Notes: generated from the letters alone by a model not told the origin. A stretch of 24,003 nucleotides of DNA from Piromyces finnis (GCA_002104945.1 MCFH01000148.1:1-24003), one strand, 5' to 3'; shown: positions 1-11,438, counted from the first letter of the stretch. Numbers and translations: made by a program.

Positions 1-406
1 CGTTGCCATCTTGTTTTCCATGTTTCTCTCTTAGAACCCTATTATGAATTCGAAGATATTAAACGCCCTTATAGTAGAAAAGAAACATACATTTGTATCC
101 CGACTTAATTCAAAAAGTACTTGAAAAAATACACTCAATGAAAAATATTAATGGAGATATATTCTATTCGGTTTCCTGGAAAGGCTTCGAGGACTCTGAT
201 CGTACCTGTATCCCTCAGAATCAGATTCCTGAAAAACAATTGATTCAAGAGTAATAAATAAAACTAATAAACAGCGTAGAAGAAAGAAGGAGGACAGAAA
301 TTCCCAAGAGGAGTTAATTAATACTCTTACAATCCATTCGTTATCGAACTTCCTTCAAAGAGTAATCCCCAACTGTCTCGCAGGAACTCGACTTAGAACG
401 GAAGAT
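1..406 (+). pseudogene. Chromovirus A, 3' end of pol with chromodomain (left palindrome arm)
   Basis: This is the tail of a Ty3/gypsy polyprotein entering from outside the window. Around 155-250 it reads as a chromodomain, with a VSWKGF block, then a CIPQNQI block and QLIQEF. The family pattern is WKGY...TWEP...LI.EF, so the usual Trp before the Pro is Cys here. Chromodomains at the integrase C terminus direct integration toward marked chromatin. The reading frame is broken by small indels. The segment ends in a purine-rich stretch just before an LTR that starts TGTAAAG. It is the inverted twin of 7448-7852. Identification as a chromovirus end is secure from the twin, which continues into integrase and RT. 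Confidence 0.8.
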
Positions 407-1905
407 TGTAAAGATTATTAAATAATCAATAATTTAATGATTTATTTAATAATCTTCAAGAGAAAAACTAATCTCTCAATCACAAAATTTTTATTGTGTT
501 ACGTGAACCAAAGTTATTCATCACTTATTGTAACACATAAAATTTATAATAAATAAAGTTCAAAAATTAATGAAAATCTTTTAAAGGATTTTCATAAAGA
601 TTTACATTAAAATTCTTGTCATTTAATATTGTGAAATTAAATTATTATATTTAAGATTCTTAAGGATAGTTTATATTGAATAGCAATATAAATAAAATAG
701 TTACATATATTATAATGTAATCGCAAAAAAATATAAATAGTTCGAAATTTCATGTAAATTTAAATAGTTGTAATTGTTATTGACTATTAAGTAGTTAATA
801 ACATTTTAATAAAAAATAATAAAACTATAAATTAATAAAGTGTCCTTTAAAAAAGAAATTTAGTATTATTGAAGTTTTGTTTAATCTAGTGTTTACAAAA
901 CTTTACATTCACTGAATCAAAATTTTAAAGGTGAACTTTAAAGGTGTTTTAAAATAATTATGAAATTATTAATTATAATTATTATATTTAACTAATTATA
1001 GATATTATCTGAATTTGTTTTAAATCCAGTTAATATCTTCACATAATAATTTTATTATGTGAAATATTAATACATGTAATAAAATTATTACATTTACAAT
1101 ACTTGTAAGAAATATTTGTAGCCATAAGTTTGCCCCCAAATATTCAATTGAAACCATATATTCTGGTTAACATTTATGGCCAGAATTATGCATAACCATA
1201 TATTAATGGTTATTAATTAAATAGAAAGTTTATTTTCCTTACCCAATCAAGTGGTAAAGGAAATAAACTAATATAGTTAAATAGTATAGTGGAAACAAAT
1301 GCTAAATATTTAGCATTAGTATTAAAGTAAATTAATAACTATAATAATAATTAATGTACAATAATTATAACTAATAAATAAAAGATATAATTAAAATAGT
1401 TATTTAAGTAAATTTATTTCACAATAATATTTATTTGTTTATATTTATTTTGTGTTATAACATTTATTTTAGTTCTTTTATTATTTTTTATAAAACTTTA
1501 TTTAGTTATTAACTCGTATAGAGAGTTAATAACTAACTTAACTTATTTATTAACTTATTAACTAATTTATAATAAACCTTTTACAATTGTAGTAATTTTA
1601 TTGTAATATTTATGACAAATAATACAATACAATTACTTATTGATAACTCAATATTAAAATTTAATATTAAATTATATGTATATAGAAGGAAAATAATAAA
1701 AATTAAATATGAAATTAAGACTAGAACTTAACGAGTTTATTATAAGGATATATGATAAACAACAAAAAACACAAATGGGAAGAAGGACGAGAATGAAATG
1801 TAAATATAAGAATTATGTTTATTAATAATATGATTTTTTAATACTAAACTTAAAATGTCATTCTTTACTATATCTTGAAATTTTTTTTCTTCACCACATT
1901 CTACA
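407..1905 (+). mobile_element. LTR A, left palindrome copy (3' LTR of element A)
   Basis: An LTR of about 1.5 kb bounded by TGTAAAG at its start and CATTCTACA at its end, giving TG...CA termini. It directly follows the purine-rich end of element A pol, so it is the 3' LTR. It begins with a 15-bp perfect hairpin (arms 411-425 and 442-456). Sequence is almost entirely A and T with no coding capacity. The right-arm twin is 5938-7447 in the opposite orientation. The two copies differ mainly by single-base indels. Confidence 0.8.
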
Positions 1906-2150
1906 GGATTTATAAAAAATCAATAAACTTAATAGGATTAATAGATTTTGTGAAATCGAATTTCAAATTATTGTAGGCATCATAATATCCATTAATCCAT
2001 ATATTAAATTCTGACATAAATAAAGGAAATGCTGTTAAACATAACATTTTTCATCTGGAACAATAAAATTAACTTGACTCGTAAATGTCTCACCACTCGA
2101 CATACTTTTAGATTTTTGTAAAGCGTATTCAGCTGAAGTATCTATGGCAG
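1906..2150 (-). pseudogene. Unknown coding scrap between LTR A and LTR B (left palindrome copy)
   Basis: Inverted twin of 5692-5937, read on minus. Relative to the twin it lacks one base near 2041, which breaks the frame that is open in the other copy. It lies between the outer ends of two LTRs and so is probably the original DNA into which elements A and B inserted. No domain recognised. Confidence 0.45.
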
Positions 2151-2863
2151 TGTAAAATTTTTATAAATGTAAAACAGATTATAAAATTTTTTACAATAAA
2201 ACAACAACACAAAAAAAGAAAAAAACAAGAAAAAAATTATTTAAAAAAAATATCTCTTTTTATTAATTTTACTTAGTTATTAACTAAATAATAGTCAATA
2301 ACAATTACATTGTTTTAATCAAGAAATTTTACATGTATTTATATTTTTTGTAAATTATATTTTAATATACTATTTATTTAGTTATACATATATTCAATAT
2401 AAAATAAACAAAACTAATTTAATACTAATTTAATTAAATAATAAAATGAATAAACTAAACTAAAACTAATTAAATACACTTTTGATTCAATTTGAGTGAA
2501 TTGCAAATTGAATACAGTCCATGTATTACCTATATATTAATTAAATATTAATAATACTATTATTATATATTTAAATTAAAAATGCTAATTTAAAATACGC
2601 TAAAGTTATTAAACTAATTTTAATTAAATAAAACTTTTAAAATTTAATTTGAATATTAAAATATTTAAATTTAATTATCCATTAATTAAATATTTATCCA
2701 AATTCCATTTCTAATTTTGATATTTTAAAATTAATCTTTATTTAATTATTCCATAAAATTTATACAATAATTTATAAACAATTTTCATTAAAATAATCAA
2801 AATTATTATTCAATAATTATATATTATATTTAAATAATTTAAAGATATACTTTTATCTTTACA
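2151..2863 (-). mobile_element. LTR B, left palindrome copy
   Basis: On minus it starts TGTAAAGATAT just after the pol end of element B and finishes at TTTTACA, about 713 bp. A 9-bp hairpin (TAAAGATAT pairing with ATATCTTTA) sits at the start. It is the inverted twin of 4969-5691. A solo copy of the same family is at 20488-21190 and a partial one begins at 23934. Confidence 0.8.
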
Positions 2864-3947
2864 ACTCGCCCTTTAAGTCGGGCTCCTGCGAGATTATTTC
2901 TTTGAAGGAATATCAATTACAAAATGGTTGATATCTGTGTCTGATCATACCATTGTTATTCCTTGTATAAACTTGATCTTGACTTTCTTTTCTAGACTTT
3001 TTGTTTTTTCTATAAAATTCTTGGATCAATTGTACATCTGAAATTTGATCTTCCGGGATCCAAGTATTTTCGTCAAGATTTTTCCATGTCATCAAGAAAG
3101 ATTTCTTTCCATGACAATTTCTTTCTTGAATAATCTATCAGGAATCCTATCAATAGTATCAGTAGTTAACTTAATATTTTTTCTTTTATTTATTACTGAT
3201 CATTATAAATTCATTTTCGTTATAAGGTTCTAATAACGAAACATGAAAAACAGGGTGACAACGTAAATGTTTGGTAACTTTAATTCAAATGCTAAAGACT
3301 TACCTTCTTGATTATTTCAAATGGTCCAAGCATTTGATCAGCGAGCTTTCTTTAATATTTTTTGTTGGAAGGATTAATACCTTTTAATAACCAAACTTTT
3401 TACCAACTTCGAAACTTGGGGATTCCATTCTTTTTTGGTCAGCATACTTTTTGTAGGTTCTTTTGCTTGATCAAGATTTTCTTTTAAAAATTTAATGTTT
3501 TCATTAATATCCAAAATTCTTTGTTCAGCTCTATTTGGTCTATTTGCTGAAGGAATTTCAGGATTGAATTTTGGATTGAACCCATAATTAGCGAAAAACA
3601 GAGATTGATTGATTGATTGCTGTAAAGTATTGTTATATAAGCAAATTCAGCAAAAAGGTAACAAATCAACCCAGTTATTCTGTTTTCGTTAATAAAACAA
3701 CGGAGATATTGTTCCAATATCCCGTTCACCCTCTCCGTTTGACCATCAGTTTCAGGATGGTTTGCAGTAGAAAAAGCAAGTTTAATATTTAACAAATTAC
3801 ATAAGCGATTCCAAAAGTCTGAAGTAAATTGAGTACCTCGATCAGAAATGATGGAATCAGGAAAACCATGTAATTTAAAGATATTGTTAACAAAACATCA
3901 GCTGCTATAGAAGCAGTAGGCAGACATCTAAAGGAATAAATGAGCCA
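2864..3947 (-). pseudogene. Chromovirus B, integrase C-terminal half and chromodomain (left palindrome copy)
   Basis: Minus-strand remnant of a Ty3/gypsy pol. A 103-codon open stretch at 3484-3795 carries the end of the integrase core (NHPETDGQTERVNGILEQY, which includes the catalytic Glu). Further on, at 2913-3095, a chromodomain reads TWKNLDENTWIPEDQI then LIQEF. Frames shift several times through single-base indels, so no full protein is encoded. The upstream part of pol is missing because the sequence folds back on itself at about 3948, where the inverted twin begins. The end next to LTR B carries the same CTCGCAGGA-type block seen in elements A and C. Confidence 0.8.
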
Positions 3948-3949
3948 TT

Positions 3950-4968
3950 TTTTGTTAACAATATCTTTAAATTACATGGTTCCTGATCATCATTCTGATC
4001 GAGTACTCAATTTACTTCAGACTTTTGGAATCGTTTATGTAATTTGTTAAATATTAAACTTGCTTTTTCTACTGCAAACCATCCTGAAACTGATGGTCAA
4101 ACGGAGAGGGTGAACGGGATATTGGAACAATATCTCCGTTGTTTATTAACGAAAAACAGAATAACTGGGTTGATTTGTTACCTTTTTGCTGAATTTGCTT
4201 ATAACAATACTTTACAGCAATCAATCAATCAATCTCTGTTTTTCGCTAATTATGGGTTCAATCCAAAATTCAATCCTGAAATCCTTCAGCAAATAGACCA
4301 AATAGAGCTGAACAAAGAATTTTGGATATTAATGAAAACATTAAATTTTTAAAAGAAAACTTGATCAAGCAAAAGAAACCTACAAAAAGTATGCTGACCA
4401 AAAAGAATGGAATCCCCAAGTTTCGAAGTTGGTAAAAAGTTGGTTATTAAAAGGTATTAATCCTTCCAACAAAAATATTAAAAGAAAGCTCGCTGATCAA
4501 ATGCTTGGACCATTTGAAATAATCAAGAAGGTAAGTCCTTTAGCATTTGAATTAAAGTTACCAAACAATTTACGTGTCACCCTGTTTTTCATGTTTCGTT
4601 ATTAGAACCTTATAACGAAAATGAATTTATAAATAGATCAGTAATAAATAAAAGAAAAAATATTAAGTTAACTACTGATACTATTGATAGGATTCCTGAT
4701 AAGATTATTCAAGAAAGAAATTGTCATGGAAAGAAATCTTTCTTGATGACATGGAAAAATCTTGACGAAAATACTTGATCCCGGAAGATCAAATTTCAGA
4801 TGTACAAATGATCCAAGAATTTATAGAAAAAACAAAAAGTCTAGAAAAGAAATCAAGATCAAGTTTATACAAGGAATAACAATGGTATGATCAGACACAG
4901 ATATCAACCATTTGTAATTGATATTCCTTCAAAGAATAATCTCGCAGGACCCGACTTAAGGGCGAGAT
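3950..4968 (+). pseudogene. Chromovirus B, integrase C-terminal half and chromodomain (right palindrome copy)
   Basis: Plus-strand twin of 2864-3895. The clearest open stretch, 4044-4352, holds the integrase core end with HPETDGQTERVN. A frame change follows at the block corresponding to FINKKQNNW in element C, where one T is missing. The chromodomain is around 4745-4830, but the Trp codon region there has lost a base. The purine-rich end GGGCGAGAT at 4960-4968 abuts the LTR. Non-functional. Confidence 0.8.
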
Positions 4969-5691
4969 TGTAAAGATATAAAGTATATCTTTAAATTATT
5001 TAATAATAATTAATAATTATTGAATAATAATTTTGATATTTTAATGAAAAATTGTTTATAAAATTTATGTATAAATTTTATGGAATAATTAAATAAAGAT
5101 TAATTTTAAAATATCAAAATTAGAAATGGAATTTGGATAAATATTTAAATTAATGGATAATTAAATTTAAATATTTTAAATATTCAAATTAAATTTTAAA
5201 AAGTTTTTATTAATTAAAATTAGTTTAATAACTTTAGCGTAGTTTTAAATTAGCATTTTTAATTATAAATATATAATAAATAGTATTATTAATATTTAAT
5301 TAATATATAGGTAATACATGGACTGTATTCAATTTGCAATTCACTCAAATTGAATCAAAAGTGTATTTAATTAGTTTTAGTTTAGTTATTCATTTTATTA
5401 TTTAATTAAATTAGTATTAAATTAGTTTTGTTTATTTTATATTGAATATATGTATAACTAAATAAAATAGTATATTAAAATATAATTTACAAAAAATATA
5501 AATACATGTAAAATTTCTTGATTAAAACAATGTAATTGTTATTGACTATTATTTAGTTAATAACTAAGTAAAATTAATAAAAAGAGATATTTTTTTTAAA
5601 TAATTTATTTTCTTGTTTTTTTCTTTATTTTGTGTTGTTGTTTTATTGTAAAAAATTTTATAATCTGTTTTACATTTATAAAAATTTTACA
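4969..5691 (+). mobile_element. LTR B, right palindrome copy (3' LTR of element B)
   Basis: Starts TGTAAAGATATAAAG right after the pol end and finishes AATTTTACA, about 723 bp, TG...CA. The first bases form a 9-bp stem with a 5-nt loop. Same family as the solo LTR at 20488-21190. The next five bases (CTGCC) would be the target duplication, but the other end of the element is absent, so this cannot be confirmed. Confidence 0.85.
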
Positions 5692-5937
5692 CTGCCATAG
5701 ATACTTCAGCTGAATACGCTTTACAAAAATCTAAAAGTATGTCGAGTGGTGAGACATTTACGAGTCAAGTTAATTTTATTGTTCCAGATGAAAAATGTTA
5801 TAGTTTAACAGCATTTCCTTTATTTATGTCAGAATTTAATATATGGATTAATGGATATTATGATGCCTACAATAATTTGAAATTCGATTTCACAAAATCT
5901 ATTAATCCTATTAAGTTTATTGATTTTTTATAAATCC
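5692..5937 (+). pseudogene. Unrecognised coding fragment, interrupted by LTR B
   Basis: A frame is open from the LTR B edge at 5692 to a TAA at 5931-5933, about 80 codons. An internal ATG at 5739 begins MSSGETFTSQVNFIV. The residue mix looks like real soluble protein (SAEYALQ, FIVPDEKCYSL, FNIWINGYYDAY) and is less N/K-biased than random AT-rich sequence. I do not recognise the family. Because the frame runs straight into the LTR B boundary, the 5' part was probably cut away by that insertion. The 3' end lies 4 bp from LTR A, so the TAA may or may not be native. The left-arm copy (1906-2150) is frameshifted. Confidence 0.45.
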
Positions 5938-7447
5938 TGTAGAATGTGGTGAAGAAAAAAAATTTCAAGATATAGTAAAGAATGACATTTTAAGTTTAGT
6001 ATTAAAAATCATATTATTAATAAAACATAATTCTTATATTATACATTTCATTCTCGTCCTTCTTCCCATTTGTGTTTTTTGTTGTTTATCATATATCCTT
6101 ATAATAAACTCGTTAAGTTCTAGTCTTAATTTCATATTTAATTTTTTATTATTTTCCTTCTATATACATATAATTTAATATTAAATTTTAATATTGAGTT
6201 ATCAATAAGTAATTGTATTGTATTATTTGTCATAAATATTACAATAAAATTACTACAATTGTAAAAGGTTTATTATAAATTAGTTAATAAGTTAATAAAT
6301 AAGTTAAGTTAGTTATTAACTCTCTATACGAGTTAATAACTAAATAAAGTTTATAAAAAATAATAAAAGAACTAAAATAAATGTTATAACACAAAAATAA
6401 ATATAAACAAATAAATATTATTGTGAAATAAATTTACTTAAATAACTATTTTAATTATATCTTTTATTTATTAGTTATAATTATTGTACATTAATTATTA
6501 TTATAGTTATTAATTTACTTTAATACTAATGCTAAAGTATTTAGCATTTGTTTCCACTATACTATTTAACTATATTAGTTTATTTCCTTTACCACTTGAT
6601 TGGGTAAGGAAAATAAACTTTCTATTTAATTAATAACCATTAATATATGGTTATGCATAATTCTGGCCAATAAATGTTAACCAGAATATATGGTTTCAAT
6701 TGAAATATTTGGGGGCAAACTTATGGCTACAAATATTTCTTACAAGTATTGTAATGTAATAATTTTATTACATGTATTAATATTTCACATAATAAAATTA
6801 TTATGTGAAGATATTAACTGGATTTAAAACAAATTCAGATAATATCTATAATTAGTTAAATATAATAATTATAATTAAATAATTTCAATAATTATTTTAA
6901 AACACCTTTAAAGTTCACCTTTAAAATTTTGATTCAGTGAATGTAAAGTTTTGTAAAACACTAGATTAAACAAAACTTCAATAATACTAAATTTCTTTTT
7001 TAAAGACACTTTATTCTAATTTATAGTTTTATTATTTTTTATTAAAATGTTATTAACTACTTAATAGTCAATAACAATTACAACTATTTAAATTTACATG
7101 AAATTTCGAACTATTTATATTTTTTGCGATTACATTATAATATATGTAACTATTTTATTTATATTGCTATTCAATATAAAACTATCCTTAAGAATCTTAA
7201 AATATAATAATTTAATTTCACAATATTAAATGACAAGAATTTTAATGTAAATCTTTATGAAAATCCTTTAAAAGATTTTCATTAATTTTTTGAACTTTAT
7301 TTATTATAAATTTTATGTGTTACAATAAGTGATGAATAACTTTGGTTCACGTAACACAATAAAAATTTTTGTGATTGAGAGATTAGTTTTTCTCTTGAAG
7401 ATTATTAAATAAATCATTAAATTATTGATTATTTAATAATCTTTACA
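5938..7447 (-). mobile_element. LTR A, right palindrome copy (3' LTR of element A)
   Basis: On minus it begins TGTAAAG at 7447, next to the purine-rich end of element A pol, and ends at CATTCTACA at 5938, about 1.5 kb. Same start hairpin as the left copy. A block matching 6262-6753 occurs again at 12946-13427 beyond the viral insertion, in the same orientation. This suggests that the latter is what remains of the 5' LTR of the same element. Confidence 0.8.
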
Positions 7448-8084
7448 ATCTTCCGTTCTAAGTCGAGTTCCTGCGAGACAGTTGGGGATTACTCTTTGAA
7501 GGAAGTTCGATAACGAATGGATTGTAAGAGTATTTAATTAACTCCTCTTGGGAATTTCTGTCCCCTTCTTTCTTCTACGCTGTTTATTAGTTTTATTTAT
7601 ATACTCTTGAATCAATTGTTTTTCAGGAATCTGATTCTGAGGGATACAGGTACGATCAGAGTCCTCGAAGCCTTTCCAGGAAACCGAATAGAATTATCTC
7701 CATTAATATTTTTCATTGAGTGTTTTTTTCAAGTACTTTTTGATTAAGTCGGGATACAAATGTATGTTTCTTTTTCTACTATAAGGGCGTTTAATATCTT
7801 CGAATTCATAATAGGGTTCTAAGAGAGAAACATGGAAAACAAGATGGCAACGCATAGTTTTAAGTAATTTCAATTTAAAGGAGACTGTACTGATTGATCA
7901 ATGATTCAAATGGTCCAATAAGTTGTTGAGAAAGTTTTTCTTAATACCAGAATTTGTAGATCTTTTCGAAGATAAACTTTGTTACCAATTTTGAAGCAGG
8001 AGGAATGATCTTCTTTTATCAGCATATTTTTTATAAGTTTCTTTAGCTTTATTCAAGTTAGTTTGGTGTAGCTTATATTCTTGT
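7448..8084 (-). pseudogene. Chromovirus A: integrase C terminus and chromodomain
   Basis: Inverted twin of 1-406 up to 7852, then continuous with the integrase to the right. The chromodomain lies at about 7600-7720 (WKGFEDSDRT, then IPQNQI and LIQE on minus). The CTCGCAGGAACTCGACTTAG block and a purine run lie at 7448-7490, immediately before the LTR. Several single-base losses break the frame. Confidence 0.75.
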
Positions 8085-8903
8085 TTATGTCAATAACCTT
8101 TGCTCAACTGAACTAGGATTATCGTTTGAAGGAATAGTTGGATTAAATTTAAGGTGAAATCTGAAATTTGCGAAAAATGGTGATTGTTTCGTAGACTGTT
8201 GTAATGTATTGTTGTATGAAAATTCGGCGAAAGGTAATATATCTACCCAGTTGTTTGCTTTGAATTTATAAAGCAGCGAAGGTATTGTTCCATATTGCAT
8301 TCACCCTCTCCGTTGACCGTCGTTTGAGGATGGTTGGACGGAGAATGGTTAATATCAAGAAGACCACAAAGTCTATTCCAAAATTCAGACGTAAATTGTG
8401 AACACAATGGAATTGGGAAAACCATGAAGTTTGAAAACATGAGTAATGAAAGCGTCGGCAGCGATAGAAGATGTGGGAAGACATCGAAGGGCGATAAATG
8501 AGCCATTTTAGTAAGATGATCAACAACAACCATAATAGTAGTCATATCATGAGATTTGGTAATTCCACGATAAAGTCATTGAGATATCAGACCAAGGTCG
8601 AGATGGTGTATGAAGTGGCATAAGCAGGCCATAAGGTTATGTTTTGGGACTTTTTTTAGAATAAACAACACAAGAGCGAACAAATTTATAAACATCAGAA
8701 TTCAAAGAGGGCCAATAGAAGGAACGTTTGATTAACTCAATAGTCTTGTTGATACCAAAGTGTCCAGCAGTAATGGAATTATGGTGAAGTTTGAGAATGC
8801 GTAGCGAAGTGTCAGAGGAACATACAAAAGTCTTTGTACCAAAAGAGACCAGTATCATCACAGAGACGAAAGGCAGATATATCCTTGCAAGGGGATGAGC
8901 CAT
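8085..8903 (-). pseudogene. Chromovirus A: integrase zinc-binding domain and catalytic core
   Basis: On minus, 8637-8903 carries the H2C2 zinc-binding domain (LHHNSITAGHFGINKT, then FYWPSLNSDV; the terminal Cys pair reads CVVYSK, so one Cys has become Tyr). From about 8545 the catalytic core begins with VVVDHLTKMAH, which includes the first Asp. The block around the second Asp is damaged. The C-terminal core reappears as PFAEFSYNNTLQQS at about 8220. At least three frames are needed to follow it, so it is a dead integrase. DNA strand transfer is the family function. Confidence 0.8.
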
Positions 8904-9067
8904 ACCATTAGTTAGAACTGAGTAACTTTATTATAGAAAGAATCATTAGAAAGTTCATTTTTAATATCTTCGACATGAGAGGAGTTACAAGAGTCATAAG
9001 TAGAAGAATTTTAAACAGAAAAACCATAATCACTGTCCAGAATTATTAGTATTGTTCTGACTTTCGA

Positions 9068-9560
9068 TCATGGCAGGACGACGAGATAGAAGATCAGGTT
9101 TACCAGATTTTTTTCCTGGACGATAGATAAGGTTAAAATTAAATCTTGACAAAAAACATATTCCAGCGGAATTTGTCGTTGCGAGAGCATTTCAGGTTTT
9201 CTAGGAAAAGTGAGGTTCTTGTGATCGGTAAAAATAGTGAATTGGTGGCGAGCACCTTCAATGTAATGACCCATTCCTCAAGTGCAGTCTTAATAGCTAA
9301 GAGTTCCTTATCATAAATAGGATAATTCTTTGAGGTCCGGTAAGACTTTAGAGAGAACGCAATAGGATGAAGTTTACCATCAAATTCTTGAGAAAGTATT
9401 GCACCGAAGCATAATTACTAGCATCAGTTTCAACAATAAATTGTTATTACTATCCGCATGTTTCAGAATAGGAGCTGACATGAACAGAGTTTTTAATAAA
9501 ATAAAAGCGTCCTGATCTTCTTTCATCCAGTTAAAAGCACATTCTTTCTAGTGAGTTTGT
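9068..9560 (-). pseudogene. Chromovirus A: RNase H domain
   Basis: On minus the region reads [12 protein letters not shown] (the characteristic H-N-L block) at about 9180-9245. Further upstream, fragments match the RNase H start (FIVETDAS, at about 9430) and the SLLRSLTGPQ-type region in shifting frames. RNase H removes template RNA during reverse transcription. Multiple indels disable it. It lies between RT and integrase, in the usual Ty3/gypsy order RT-RNaseH-IN. Confidence 0.7.
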
Positions 9561-10420
9561 GAAGAGGATTTGCAATTTTAGCAAAGTCTTTAATAAAAAT
9601 TCTGTAATAGTTACATAAACAAATAAAAGACTGAACCTCCTTAACATTCTTGGGAACAGACCAATCGAGAATTGCTTTAACTTTATTTCGTCCATTTGCA
9701 ACCCATCTTTTGAAATGACATATCCAGAAAAGTGGTTTCTCAACATCAAACTCACATTTTTCTAATTTAACATAAAGATTATTTTCAAGCAGTTTCTTAA
9801 ATACTTTTTAACATGTTCATGATGTTCTTCGATATTATTAGAATAAATAAGAATATCATCAATATATGAGATAATAAAATCATCTAAATAGTCACTAAGA
9901 ACATCGTTAACGAAGTGTTGAAAAGGTTGTAGGTGCATTCTTTAATCCAAAAGGCATAACCAGATATTCAAAATGTCCATATCTAGTACAAAAAAGCCGT
10001 TTTGTATTCGTCACCTTCTTTATACGAACAAGATTATAAGCGGATTTAAGGTCTAATTTGGTGAAAATCTTAGCATTTTTCACCCTATCCAAAAGGTCAC
10101 TAATTAAAGATAAAGGATATGAATTACGATTGTAATATCATTCAACCTTCTATAATACAAAGTCTTAATGAACCGTCTTTCTTTTTAACAAACAAAATTG
10201 GGGCACCAGCAGGAGACGATGATTTCCTAATAAAACCTTTATTTAAATTATCATCAATATATTTTTTAAGTTCCTCTCTTTCAACTTCAGTTAATGGATA
10301 CAAAGGTCCATAAAATAAAGTTGAATCATCCTTAGCTTGATTTCACAATCATAAGGTCTATGAGGAGGCAACACTTCACAATTTATTTCGTTAAACTCTT
10401 CACTAGATTCTGAATATTGG
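9561..10420 (-). pseudogene. Chromovirus A: reverse transcriptase domain
   Basis: On minus, the palm region is clear. [13 protein letters not shown] (first catalytic Asp) and MPFGLKNAP lie in the open stretch 9907-10092, and the YIDDILIYS box with the Asp pair is at about 9845-9870. Upstream, [11 protein letters not shown]-like and DG.LRL pieces occur at about 10150-10220, and the N-terminal [16 protein letters not shown] block at 10330-10390. Downstream, GYVISKDGLQMDE (thumb) is at about 9670-9725. Frameshifts separate these blocks. The order is normal for the family, and the protein is non-functional. Confidence 0.85.
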
Positions 10421-11130
10421 GTTGGTACGGCGACCAATTTATCTTTATTAATATTTTTATCATTATTATTACATTCGTTATCACTATTACATGTTTCATT
10501 AATTTTGTTACGGTACATTTGACTTTTTTTATTAAAACTAATATATCATCATCGCTATCATCTTCATCATTAATGGTTCTAACAAGGCGCCTTTAACATA
10601 TTCTTTTTCTTCATTGTTGGGGAGGGTATCTACTTTCGACTTTTTGGTTAAGCTTCGGTCGAGAACATCATGATCTAACTGATCATTCTTCTTTCTTGAT
10701 TTCTCTTTCTTTTCCCATGATTACAGTGTCTGGCGCAGTATCCCGATCCCGAACTAAAATTGATTTTCTTGGAATCATAAAAAGCCCAGGATTGTGTTTT
10801 TAATCCATGGTAATCCCAAGAATTACATCGACACCAGGAACTTTCAAACTATATAATTGAATGGTTCAAAATGATTTCTACACCTTAACATGCACTTTTC
10901 ACTTCTTTCCATTATAAGAGAAATCCCATTATTAACTCCTGAACTCGGAAAGGTTCAATAGTTTCAAATTAATTCCAATTTCTTTAGCAAGTTTCAGGAT
11001 TAATAAACTTAATTCAGAGCCCGAACAACTAAAACTCTAACTTTAACTTCCGGAATATCATTTGTACTTAAATAAAAATCAATAATATTTAAATCTTTTT
11101 TGTTACCCATGACTCCCACTTTATAAATCC
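10421..11130 (-). pseudogene. Chromovirus A: linker and degraded aspartic protease region
   Basis: On minus, about 10950-11060 reads SGSELSLL followed by LAKEIGINLKLLNL. This resembles a retroelement aspartic protease around its D-S-G-S site, with the Asp itself apparently replaced or out of frame. Between it and RT is an Asp/Glu/Asn-rich linker (about 10440-10600). No gag or nucleocapsid zinc knuckle is found; the element stops at about 11130, where viral sequence begins. The protease assignment is moderate and rests on position plus the short motif. Confidence 0.45.
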
Positions 11131-11135
11131 TTGGA

Positions 11136-11426
11136 TTAACAACTCACTCCTTCTCTTTGATGTTTCTCGTCTTGCAATATCTTATATTGGATTGGGCAGA
11201 ACCAAAACATCTCTCCAAGTGGGCACCATAAAGTCTTGGATAAATTCTTTGAATTTTCATATTGTACAAACACATGATAATGTTTTTGTGCCTGTCCAAT
11301 ATGTTCCGTAACCAAAAGATATCTCATCCCAGTAAGAGATTTAAGATAAGTCTTAATATCTTGATAGAATTCTAATGCGATAGGATTTAAAGTTAAAATA
11401 AAATTTTTATAACCCATAATTTCCAT
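11136..11426 (-). pseudogene. rep: Viral copy 1: Rep N-terminal fragment (HUH endonuclease), frameshifted and truncated
   Basis: The first 70 or so codons on minus match the HUH endonuclease domain of CRESS-DNA virus Rep. Motif I reads FILTLNP (residues 9-15) and motif II HYHVFVQY. After KNLS the sequence is several bases short compared with copy 2 at 19865-20167, so the listed frame passes through motif III out of register. The RYCK block is still visible in another frame. Homology to copy 2 ends near 11140, where chromovirus A starts; the helicase half is missing here. Rep nicks the origin and drives rolling-circle replication in the family. The start lies only 12 bp from the capsid start, leaving no room for the origin that separates them in copy 2. 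Confidence 0.85.
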
Positions 11427-11438
11427 CCGATATGATAG

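Larger units (their letters stand above)
1..7852. repeat. Giant inverted duplication (palindrome), arms about 3.9 kb
   Basis: Bases 1-3895 match the reverse complement of 3950-7852. Base 1 pairs with 7852, and the arms meet across a 54-bp unpaired spacer at 3896-3949. Differences seen by eye are mostly single-base indels, many in homopolymers, with few substitutions. The left arm reaches the window edge, so its full length is unknown. The right arm continues as non-palindromic element A sequence after 7852. It could be a real fold-back duplication or a chimeric long-read artefact. Confidence 0.9.

Noticed and set aside
8266-8529. 87-codon minus frame overlapping the integrase
   Set aside because: It is a frameshifted shadow of the decayed integrase of element A.
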